42,053 bases of DNA, taken from positions 1 to 42,053 of the forward strand of contig DULL01000103.1 of assembly GCA_012840395.1 (NCBI GenBank). Direction: 5' to 3'. This DNA is from Clostridiaceae bacterium. GTDB lineage: Bacteria; Bacillota; Clostridia; Acetivibrionales; DULL01. Shown here one piece after another: positions 35,268-42,053 of the stretch. Made by a program: the position numbers and the translations under genes. The notes under the pieces are model-generated. The model was not told the origin of the DNA. It saw only the letters and a program-made list of their open reading frames with translations, and did no database searches. Positions within the stretch are counted from its first letter, which is position 1; every line of letters starts with the position of its first letter.

Positions 35268-35599
35268 GGACAGATACAGAGTAGAGAACATCAAATTGAA
35301 ATAATTAAAGATAACAGCCTTTGCGGACTTTCTGCACGAAGTACACTATAACCGTTAATTCTTGCTGGAGGTAAAACAATAATAGCTTAAAAATGCTTGA
35401 AACTGACCAGCATTTAATGGCCTTAATTAAGGATATTCACGGATTTGATAGTACCGGGTATGTTTTAATAATAGTATTTGATATGGATACAAATAGTTAC
35501 TTATTTGTTGAGAATGTATACAGGTAACCCGGCCATCCTGGATTTAGGCGCATACGGGAGCAAAACCACCCGTAAATATAAATAATGAGGAGAATAATT
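35268..35599. other. Intergenic stretch with no recognisable gene
   Basis: About 330 bases with short frames, including a possible gene remnant near 35400-35525 (ALIKDIHGFDSTGYV-like). No clear terminator was found. Confidence 0.35.
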
Positions 35600-36163
35600 A
35601 TGAGGAGCTTTACAACATTAGAACTGCAATATGCACACAGATTCTATGGATTCAAAGGCGAAGCACAGTACTTGCACGGACATACAGGAATACTGACTAT
35701 TGAAGTTGAGGACGACATCAACATGGGAGTCAACATGGTATTTCCATGTAATGAAATCAAGAAAATTGCCTGGGATGTTTTACAAAACTTTGACCATGCA
35801 TTGATTTTAAGGGAAGATGATCCCTTGCTTCCTGCAATTCTTGGCGTTTACGAATCGCAAGGCATCAGAAATGGTGCACCGACCAATAAGCAAAAAGGTC
35901 CAGCTTTCAAGACGGAGCTTGCAACAGCATACCCAGAATGCCGTTTGGTTGTCACGAAGGAAACAATGACCGTTGAGGGTATGATCAAAATCGTTTACGA
36001 ATTACTTAAGGACAAGCTGAACATCGTTAAGATCACATTTACAAGCGGGGTAAATGGCGCTACAGAAGAATACGAACCCCGAAAGACTATTGAGCGGTGT
36101 CCGTTATGCGGTATTGCATTAGGTGAAAATGGCGTGTGCCCTAAATGCGGATACAGGAAATAG
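35600..36163 (+). CDS. PTPS/QueD-like protein with a C-terminal zinc ribbon
   Basis: A 187-residue protein of the 6-pyruvoyl-tetrahydropterin synthase fold. Three zinc His are in place (His13, His26, His28 in YLHGH), and the conserved DHALIL follows. The catalytic Cys that lies four residues before the first His of HGH in QueD enzymes is Ala22 here, so ordinary QueD chemistry is doubtful. A 25-residue tail CPLCGIALGENGVCPKCG is a zinc ribbon, not standard in QueD. GAGGAG precedes ATG 35600. It stands alone, with no queuosine genes beside it. Confidence 0.8.
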   Translation: MRSFTTLELQYAHRFYGFKGEAQYLHGHTGILTIEVEDDINMGVNMVFPCNEIKKIAWDVLQNFDHALILREDDPLLPAILGVYESQGIRNGAPTNKQKGPAFKTELATAYPECRLVVTKETMTVEGMIKIVYELLKDKLNIVKITFTSGVNGATEEYEPRKTIERCPLCGIALGENGVCPKCGYRK

Positions 36164-36212
36164 TCTAATTGGATATTACATCTTGCTCTGATTTTGGCTA
36201 CCTGCTATATGA

Positions 36213-36450
36213 ACTGAACCCCAAATGTTGGACAATTTAATTAAGCAACTTCGACGGACTGGATCCGGTATTGAACCGGGCTCAGTCCATTTAGTTTGCT
36301 TTTAATTCTATAATGGTTGTAATAGTCTATGTAATTTTCAGGTTCCTTTCGGAACTGCTCAAATGAGCTGAACTCCCTTTAATAAAGCAATTCTGATTTC
36401 AGTATTCCAAAGAAGTTTTCAATCACTGAGTTGTCTAGGTAGTTCCCTTT
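36213..36450 (-). mobile_element. IS3-family (IS150-like) transposase end
   Basis: On the minus strand NSVIENFFGILKSELLY and then NYIDYYNHYRIKSKLNGLSP are the C-terminal rve integrase end, stopping at 36241. CTGAACCCCAAATGTTGGAC outside it is the terminal inverted repeat type of this group. A TAA after SELLY and loss of the rest make it dead. Confidence 0.75.
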
Positions 36451-36502
36451 ACCTCATACAATATTGCCATGTTTCCACGAACGGACACTTTACAAAAAAA
36501 GC

Positions 36503-36710
36503 TAAAAACCCATTGACATTTTTTCTCGAACAGATACTATAAAAATAACCCACAGACATCAATTCCGTCAACTCAACCCATGTTGAGTGTGCTGTATTGA
36601 TTACAAGGTTGTAAGCCTTGATTTTACCGGGTTTGCTGGATTGCATCAAATTTGTCTGCTCGATCTAAAGCGCTAAAATGCGTACATGGGAACACGTCAA
36701 GGGGGTATTT
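36503..36710 (+). repeat. Dispersed repeat with terminal inverted repeats (copy 4, most complete)
   Basis: The left end has CATTGACATTTTTTCTCGAA and the right end, read on the minus strand, CCCCTTGACGTGTTCCCATG; these are inverted matches. The shared core GACATCAATTCCGTCAACTC is inside. At ~208 bp with inverted ends and no gene it resembles a MITE. A second left-end-like piece (GCCATGTTTCCACGAACGGA) lies 46 bases upstream. Confidence 0.6.
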
Positions 36711-36856
36711 TGGTGATGAATTTTTATTCGAAAACTAGGTAGGGTTGAGTTAACAGATTAGACAATGGGCATTTTTCATAAGGGCAAGGAGATGTAATGT
36801 ATGATTAACTTAGTTCCATACTGATGCGTGAATTCAATTGATGTGCTATTTGAAAT

Positions 36857-37150
36857 GGAAACAAGGGTACACAACGATACGGATTTATTTGTGGAAAAAT
36901 CAATAGTAAAAAATTTATAGATATAATAAAAAAAGGCTTTGTCGAATTCACAGAAACGTATGCAACTTCATATCATACGTTTTGGATAGACGCTAAAGGT
37001 AAGATTTTTTCTTTATATATTTGAATTTAGCGAACGATGCTGAAAATCAAGTTTTTTCACTTGGGGTATGAGTATTATGAAAATGATGTTCATGATGTAA
37101 GACCACTGTGCGAGAGATTTAATATTCCTGTTCAGAATGAATATAAGTAA
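36857..37150 (+). pseudogene. Decayed gene of unknown family
   Basis: One frame reads ICGKINSKKFIDIIKKGFVE, TYATSYHTFWIDAKGKIFS, and after two stops GYEYYENDVHDVRPLCERFN to TAA 37148. It is protein-like but not identified. Confidence 0.45.
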
Positions 37151-37277
37151 CTAAAATTGACAATCAGAACCTAATATCATGAACTTATCTCGTTTGAATC
37201 CACCGGTGAAGATACAAACACAATAATACTTACGATGATTGCTTCTGGTATCATCCAGTCAAAAGGAAGGGTGTTAA

Positions 37278-38114
37278 ATGAAACAGACTGACAGCCATAA
37301 ATTAAGACATGAAGTTATCTTATTCTATGTAACTACTATTTTTTTCACTTGGCTTCTGTGGGTTCCTGCTTTTCTGATACAAAATCATGGTATCTCTATG
37401 AGACTCTCTTACGATTTTTTTATAACCGTCGGAACCTTTGTTCCATCTATAGCCGGTTTTTTCTTTACATACTTATTCGGCGGAAAAGCTGAAGTATATT
37501 CATTATTAAAATCATTGCTAAATATGCATATCAGTGTAAAATGGCTGCTATATATCTTTTTAGTCATGCCAGTAGTATCTGCAGTTTCATGCCTGGTTTA
37601 TTATCTTTCAGTGGGCGCTCTTCCGCAGATGCAGTTTTCTCCCTGGTTTATTCCTATCGCTTTTGTGTATATTCTTATTTTTATGGGACCACTGGGTGAA
37701 GAGGCAGGATGGCGGGGATTTGCGCTTAAGAAGATGCTAATATATTTATCTCCAATGAAAGCCGCGGTGCTGCTTGGAATTATCTGGTCATTCTGGCATC
37801 TACCCTTATTTTTTATAAACGGAACAACACAAAATGCCTTGACTTCTTACGGTAGTATTCCTGCAATTTTGGGATATGCTCTATATACTGTTATGATCTC
37901 TGTTTTAATAACTTTAATATATATTATGAGCAATGGCAGCGTGTTTAGTTCTATACTACTTCATACAGTGGGAAATCTATCGCTTGGTGTTGTACCTTTA
38001 ATTTTTTCAAAAAATGGAGCGATTATTATTCTTATTACTCTTTGCATTACTGTAACTGCTATTATATACAAGTATAAAAAAATAATGTTTCACAAAAGTT
38101 TTTATAGATATTAA
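37278..38114 (+). CDS. CPBP-family intramembrane protease (Rce1-like)
   Basis: A 278-residue protein with about eight membrane helices. The three catalytic motifs are intact: GEEAGWRGFAL, WSFWHLPLFF and LLHTVGNLS. These proteases cut or bind peptides within the membrane, for example in bacteriocin maturation or immunity. AAAAGGAAGG precedes ATG 37278. It differs clearly from the frameshifted CPBP gene at 21.1 kb. Confidence 0.88.
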   Translation: MKQTDSHKLRHEVILFYVTTIFFTWLLWVPAFLIQNHGISMRLSYDFFITVGTFVPSIAGFFFTYLFGGKAEVYSLLKSLLNMHISVKWLLYIFLVMPVVSAVSCLVYYLSVGALPQMQFSPWFIPIAFVYILIFMGPLGEEAGWRGFALKKMLIYLSPMKAAVLLGIIWSFWHLPLFFINGTTQNALTSYGSIPAILGYALYTVMISVLITLIYIMSNGSVFSSILLHTVGNLSLGVVPLIFSKNGAIIILITLCITVTAIIYKYKKIMFHKSFYRY

Positions 38115-38396
38115 TTCCCTGCTGTGTTTCTAAACACAAAAACAAGTAAAGCACCTACAGTTATACTCGTAAAATGCCTTGCTCTTCACCAAAAATGGAC
38201 GACAGATTCCTGCTCTAAGGGATTTTGCTGTACGATTCTTCATTTTTTATTCTGGTAGTGTACTAAGATGTGCGTCAAAGCTCGTGCAGCTTTTAATATT
38301 AGAGTCCTTATGTTGCTTTGAAGTGCTCAAGCTCGTCTTTGGTATTGAATCTATAAATCGAAGATGCTGAATTGCGTTTTGTATGTAGGAAATCCA

Positions 38397-40244
38397 TTAG
38401 TCAGTTTCGCCAGGTTGTATCTGAATTGTCCCATCCTGAAACACAAGCTCGCCTGATGAAACAAGCTCCTCCTGCATAAATTTCCGCTTTTCTGCAATCA
38501 ACTTACCATTCTTCATATTCAGCACATAGTCGTAGTTTATTCGGTCAGACAACTCATAGATTGCACCTCTGGCATAATCATAGATAATAATGCGGTTATC
38601 TATGATTCCAGAACCAATGCTGATTGTCGAACAAAGCTCTGGTTTTCCATCTCCTGTCAGATCACAGAAATATACGTTCCAGATCGGCATACCTGCGTAA
38701 AGGGTAACTATTTCTTTGTCAGTTACTGCTTCGAGCTTCTCGGCGTGACAACGGAAGGTTACGTCCGGAAATACATCAAGATTGATTTCACGCACGTCGC
38801 CCCATATTATTTCATCACCGTGGAGACCGTCAAACCATTTTGTTGCAGTTGATTTAATAGAATCATCTTCAATCAGGCTAAACACCCACCGAATACTTGT
38901 ATCATCAGAGCCGGGATCGTCCTTTTCTGAAGCGTCATAATAACCGTAAGTAAGATATACGTCTCCGTTTTTCTGCAAAAGTAAATAGTAAAATACCGTA
39001 TCTGACAAGTCAGTTACCAACAAACACCAGGCTTTTTGATTATTACTTCGCAGACTGCTGGCAGGTTCGCGAACTCCCCAAAAGTATCTATCAAAATTGT
39101 CTTTTGTTAACCTAATTTCTTCAAATGTGCCTGCATTCACCCAGTTGGTGGAACCCTTGTCCTCTAATACCAATAACTCTTTTTTATTTGTGACGAAATA
39201 CTTTGGTGCAGTTTCTGTTATATAACTGAAGGCATATGCGCCTGACTCATAAATGATATCTCTTACTTTATAGTATTTTCCAAAAGGATCTATTCTTATA
39301 GAATCAGAATCTTTTGGATTTGTCAAAAAGCAGACCGCAACCACGATTAAGGTAACCACGGCTGCAATGATAATCCAAAATGCCGGCTTCCTATAATTCA
39401 TCACATGTTTTACCCTTTCTTTCACACCCACCTCGCCGAAGGCCAGCGGGGAGGCTGCAATGCGCCGGTGGTAAGTACTGCAATTGAGAAGTGCAGTGGA
39501 ATATGCCCGTAAAGCCTCTCTGTCCATCTCCCTCACGACCTTCTCATCACAGGCGGCTTCAATATCCCGGCATAGAAGGATATACGCTGCCCATAAAAGA
39601 GGATTGAACCAATATACCGACAGAAGCAGGAATCCCAGCGGCTTCCACCAGTGGTCGAGTCGCTTGATATGTGCCTGCTCATGGACGATAATATAAGCAA
39701 GATCAGCATCATTCAGCTTGTAGGGCAGATAGATGACCGGATGTAAAATGCCTAAGACAAAGGGCGAATCTACCAGCTCGCTCTGCTTAATGCCTTTTTG
39801 ATAAAGCGTTGCGTCTGCCAATTTTCGTTTCAAAAGCAGGGAACTGATCAGAGTATAGAGCAGCATGGCCGCCGCCACGGCAAGCCAGACCCACGAAAGA
39901 AGAAACAACCAGAACTTCGTCGGGGTTACACTGACCCCGACAGCCGGTGCCATAGACTCCCACGGCAAGGAATTGATGACTTGACCGACGGCAGAAATCC
40001 CACTTTGAATCTGAGGATTGGCCGAATATAAAATTTCCTGCGGCAGCGGTTCGGCACAGGGAATCAGACTGAATGCGCTCTCAATGGAAAACGGTAGTAT
40101 CAGCCGTAGCGCAACCAGTCCCCACAGCAGGCAAAATAGCCATTTCGGTGCTTTGCGGAAGAGAAGTCTCACAAGGATGACTGCCAGCACCATGACACTT
40201 GCGGTCAGACTGAGGTTTACAAGCTTCAGAAAGACAGCTTCCAC
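38397..40244 (-). CDS. BlaR1/MecR1-like M56 membrane metallopeptidase
   Basis: A 615-residue protein. The first ~310 residues are the M56 domain: four membrane helices, zinc motif HEQAH (HExxH type) in IVHEQAHIKRLDHWW, and the third ligand region DIEAACDEKVV. A helix at ~290-310 leads to an extracellular domain of ~300 residues. This lacks the penicillin-binding SxxK/KTG motifs of true BlaR1 and instead has a piece like FG-GAP/EF-hand repeats (FCDLTGDGKPELC), so it probably senses something else. It starts 12 bases after blaI on the same strand. Confidence 0.85.
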   Translation of the reverse strand: MEAVFLKLVNLSLTASVMVLAVILVRLLFRKAPKWLFCLLWGLVALRLILPFSIESAFSLIPCAEPLPQEILYSANPQIQSGISAVGQVINSLPWESMAPAVGVSVTPTKFWLFLLSWVWLAVAAAMLLYTLISSLLLKRKLADATLYQKGIKQSELVDSPFVLGILHPVIYLPYKLNDADLAYIIVHEQAHIKRLDHWWKPLGFLLLSVYWFNPLLWAAYILLCRDIEAACDEKVVREMDREALRAYSTALLNCSTYHRRIAASPLAFGEVGVKERVKHVMNYRKPAFWIIIAAVVTLIVVAVCFLTNPKDSDSIRIDPFGKYYKVRDIIYESGAYAFSYITETAPKYFVTNKKELLVLEDKGSTNWVNAGTFEEIRLTKDNFDRYFWGVREPASSLRSNNQKAWCLLVTDLSDTVFYYLLLQKNGDVYLTYGYYDASEKDDPGSDDTSIRWVFSLIEDDSIKSTATKWFDGLHGDEIIWGDVREINLDVFPDVTFRCHAEKLEAVTDKEIVTLYAGMPIWNVYFCDLTGDGKPELCSTISIGSGIIDNRIIIYDYARGAIYELSDRINYDYVLNMKNGKLIAEKRKFMQEELVSSGELVFQDGTIQIQPGETD

Positions 40245-40256
40245 GACGAATCCTCC

Positions 40257-40607
40257 TTACTTATTGATAATACGCCGAATTTCTTCGATCTCGGCATCCG
40301 ATAAGTCCTGCCGTTTCGCAAAGGCGGCGATAAAGGCAGGAAGTGAATTTTCAAAGGTCTTTTTAATCATTTCGTCCATTTCCGCAAGCTGGATCTCCTC
40401 TTTACTGACGAGGGAAGAAACGATGGAGCCTTCGTTTTTGACAACACCCCGGTCTATCAGCCGCTTGATAACGGTGTAGGTTGTCGTTCTGCTCCAGCCC
40501 AGTTCTTCATTACAGAGCTTGGCGAGCTTTGCGCGGGAAATGGGCTCATTTTTCCAGAGTATCAGGCAAAAACGGTATTCACTTTCAAATACTTTCGGTA
40601 CAGCCAT
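40257..40607 (-). CDS. BlaI/MecI-family repressor
   Basis: A 116-residue winged-helix repressor. SRAKLAKLCNEELGWSRTTTYTVIKRLIDRGVV is the DNA-binding part and the helical tail (FIAAFAKRQDLSDAEIEEIR) the dimerisation domain. Its partner protease is expected to cleave it and free the promoter. AAGGAGG precedes the ATG, and an operator-like dyad lies directly upstream. Confidence 0.92.
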   Translation of the reverse strand: MAVPKVFESEYRFCLILWKNEPISRAKLAKLCNEELGWSRTTTYTVIKRLIDRGVVKNEGSIVSSLVSKEEIQLAEMDEMIKKTFENSLPAFIAAFAKRQDLSDAEIEEIRRIINK

Positions 40608-40612
40608 GATAA

Positions 40613-40680
40613 TGCCTCCTTGTGTCTACTATATTAGACACAATTTAGTCTAACAGAGTAGACACGGTAAGTCAATGGGG
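40613..40680 (-). promoter_or_regulatory. blaI-blaR1 promoter and operator
   Basis: TGTGTCTA and TAGACACA are perfect inverted arms around CTATAT (40621-40642), and a second, weaker copy lies at 40646-40667. On the minus strand TTGACT, 17 bases and TAGACT form a promoter overlapped by these sites. This layout fits autorepression by BlaI. Confidence 0.7.
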
Positions 40681-40838
40681 TACTTGAATGTTTACAGAAC
40701 TATCGCAATTGCAAATGGGTGGATATTGCGTGGATATAAAAAGGCTCTCCACCGTCGAAATTCATAATGTAAGAGTAATATCTATCAGGCATCATTTAAC
40801 ATATTTGATGCAACTGAATATTTCTTTTTTCAAAAAAC

Positions 40839-40883
40839 ACCTCTAAATGCTAGAATGGCATCTATTACTCGGAGGTGTATAGC
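40839..40883. repeat. Hairpin-forming inverted repeat
   Basis: ACACCTC and GAGGTGT form the outer stem and ATGC/GCAT an inner one. It lies 28 bases before repeat copy 5 and has no T run, so it is not a typical terminator; it could be an element end. Confidence 0.4.
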
Positions 40884-40910
40884 TATTCATAATTATTCCT
40901 AAAGATTATG

Positions 40911-41012
40911 GCGAATACCCATTGACATGTTCTCGTGAATAGATAATATAAAAGTTGCACACGGACATCAATTTCATCAACTCGAACCATGTTAAGAGTG
41001 TGGTTCTGATTA
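40911..41012 (+). repeat. Dispersed GACATCAAT repeat (copy 5)
   Basis: It starts GCGAATACCCATTGACATGT, like the end of copy 4, and carries the core GACATCAATTTCATCAACTC. Inside is a hairpin ATCA...GAACCA/TGGTTC..TGAT directly before GTGCG. Confidence 0.7.
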
Positions 41013-41100
41013 GTGCGTCCAGCAAAGCTAGGAAATGCTAACAGGTGAAAACCCTGTAGCATTAAAGGTAGGGCAGCTACTTAGTCAGCAACCAGTGTAT
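41013..41100 (+). mobile_element. Possible group II intron 5' end, truncated
   Basis: It begins GTGCGTCCAGC directly after repeat copy 5 and continues with ACAGGTGAAAACCCTGT and GGGCAGC...GTCAGCAACC, resembling domain I of a bacterial group II intron. The related fragment at 33965 starts the same way. There is no maturase gene or domain V in the window. Confidence 0.45.
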
Positions 41101-41107
41101 GAAGTAA

Positions 41108-41344
41108 TTTTTTGAAGATCCGACGACCTCAACCAGCTTTGGTAATCTTGCATTAATTACTGTATCAGGGAATTCGAAGTTTCCTAATTTACCACCAGGA
41201 GGGAAAATCAGTTCTTACCCAAGTACTATCGAGCAAAGTCTTAAACTTAAGATGAAAGAAATGGTGAATTTCGATGATGGTAAATGGACGGTAGAAAAAG
41301 CACGTAAACATAAAGACGAAATGTTTAGAATTCTGAAAGATTAG
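41108..41344 (+). pseudogene. C-terminal remnant, perhaps DUF262/DUF1524 (GmrSD-like)
   Basis: The frame from 41108 to TAG 41342 reads FGNLALITVSGNSKFPNL...SYPSTIEQSLKLKMKEM and ends HKDEMFRIL. The GNLALIT..GNS piece resembles the end of GmrSD/DUF1524-type restriction proteins. No start codon or upstream part remains. Confidence 0.4.
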
Positions 41345-41429
41345 TTTTACATATATTGATGTATTGGATGAGAGAGGACTTTCTAAGGAAGAGGTTGTAC
41401 AAAATGAAAATAACGAGGTGGGATTAACA

Positions 41430-41786
41430 ATGAACTATCAAATAATGGAAGCCAAAGGAAAGAGATACCTTTATATTAAAAGTAAAGATTCATTAATTAA
41501 AAGTGAACAAGATGCTCATGACATTATTTCACTTTGTATTGAACATGACACGGATGCAGTACTCCTTGAGGGTGATAGTTTTTCAGATGATTTCGTGAAG
41601 TTGAGGACAGGCCTTGCCGGGGCTGTACTACAGAAGTTTGGAAACTATATCAAAGTGGCTGTAACTATTAAAGAAGGACAGGATTTCCCTGTACGTTTTA
41701 AGGAAATGGTTTCCGAGCTTAATACTGGAAATAAATTTCGCATATTTACCAATTTAGAAGATGCATTAAATTGGATATTAGAATAA
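41430..41786 (+). CDS. DUF4180-family protein
   Basis: A 118-residue small soluble protein matching the DUF4180 family in size and in LRTGLAGAVLQKFGNY and FRIFTNLEDALNWI. The alpha/beta pattern resembles STAS-like folds; function is unknown. GAGGTGGG precedes ATG 41430; an ATG at 41364 would add 22 residues. It stands alone. Confidence 0.8.
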   Translation: MNYQIMEAKGKRYLYIKSKDSLIKSEQDAHDIISLCIEHDTDAVLLEGDSFSDDFVKLRTGLAGAVLQKFGNYIKVAVTIKEGQDFPVRFKEMVSELNTGNKFRIFTNLEDALNWILE

Positions 41787-41955
41787 GGACAATATATTAG
41801 CTTTTTTATTATATTTAAAGATAAGATAATCCTGCTAAAACAAAGGGGATTTTCGGGGAATGGGAAGTCAAGATTAATATAAATTAGAAGACTAAACGGA
41901 AAACTAATTTAGCAATGGGCTATACGTGGAGCTGTTAAGTAAAAATGAAAAAAGA

Positions 41956-42000
41956 GCTGAATTTCTCTTAGAATAACTAAAGAATTCTAGAGAATGCAGC
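41956..42000. repeat. Long inverted repeat (GCTG...CAGC)
   Basis: GCTGAATTTCTC and GAGAATGCAGC form the outer arms and TAGAAT/ATTCTA the inner arms around a nine-base loop. It has no T run, so it may be a mobile-element end or an RNA structure rather than a terminator. Confidence 0.45.
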
Positions 42001-42053
42001 CCCAAAAGAATAATAGCTATAAAATTTTGCCAGTCAAGGATAAAGTGAACGGG

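Noticed and set aside
1..42053. tRNA, rRNA or riboswitch genes
   Set aside because: No cloverleaf, rRNA segment or known riboswitch core was recognised by eye; a covariance search would be decisive.

Overview
The window looks like a chromosomal stretch of a low-GC, Gram-positive anaerobe of the class Clostridia. Strong AGGAGG-type ribosome binding sites precede most genes. The content fits an anaerobe: bifunctional AdhE, ferredoxin-type proteins, a flavodoxin remnant, BlaI/BlaR1-type regulation and a mercury-methylation gene pair. No rRNA, tRNA or CRISPR array was seen. The region is an accessory patchwork in which intact small operons are separated by decayed genes and fragments of at least five kinds of mobile element (IS110, IS3, IS605/TnpB, serine recombinase, probable group II intron), plus a dispersed ~90-200 bp repeat.

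Layout. 1-6.3 kb: tail of a transporter, a NUDIX hydrolase, a lipoprotein on the minus strand, a flavodoxin gene interrupted by one in-frame TGA, a GNAT-GrpB fusion, a broken GNAT gene, and an M23 peptidase cut short by an IS110 remnant. 6.37-13.07 kb (minus strand): a complete, overlapping four-gene Wadjet/SMC-type anti-plasmid operon, jetA-jetB-jetC-jetD. 13.5-17.2 kb: a membrane-anchored alpha/beta hydrolase, then a LysR regulator divergent from a small membrane protein and a CPA2-type cation:proton antiporter, with a perfect palindrome between them.

17.37-19.16 kb: the most notable locus. An ArsR-family repressor overlaps hgcA (corrinoid protein with the NVWCAAGK cap-helix motif and a membrane domain), followed by hgcB (2[4Fe-4S] ferredoxin with the extra Cys and C-terminal Cys pair). 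HgcAB is the known machinery for making methylmercury. Here it lies in one predicted transcription unit behind a promoter whose -10 box lies inside a 33-bp dyad.

19.3-25 kb: a gamma-glutamylcyclotransferase-like protein, a TnpB remnant that cut into a methyltransferase gene, a frameshifted CPBP protease gene, and adhE, which is bracketed by inverted copies of a ~46-bp IS-end-like sequence. 25-28.3 kb: a recombinase remnant, an almost intact IS110 transposase whose catalytic N-terminus lies upstream of the first ATG with a possible bridge-RNA region beyond it, and a QueG-like iron-sulfur protein. 28.7-33.6 kb: a DUF1576 membrane protein with a clear terminator, an HNH remnant, two envelope proteins, an NTF2-like protein and a conserved hypothetical. 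33.6-38.1 kb: repeats, pirin, a PTPS/QueD-like protein with a zinc ribbon, an IS3 end and a CPBP protease. 38.4-40.6 kb (minus strand): a blaI-blaR1-like pair with operator but no beta-lactamase. 40.9-42 kb: repeat, group II intron-like start, remnant of a possible DUF262/DUF1524-type protein, and a DUF4180 protein.
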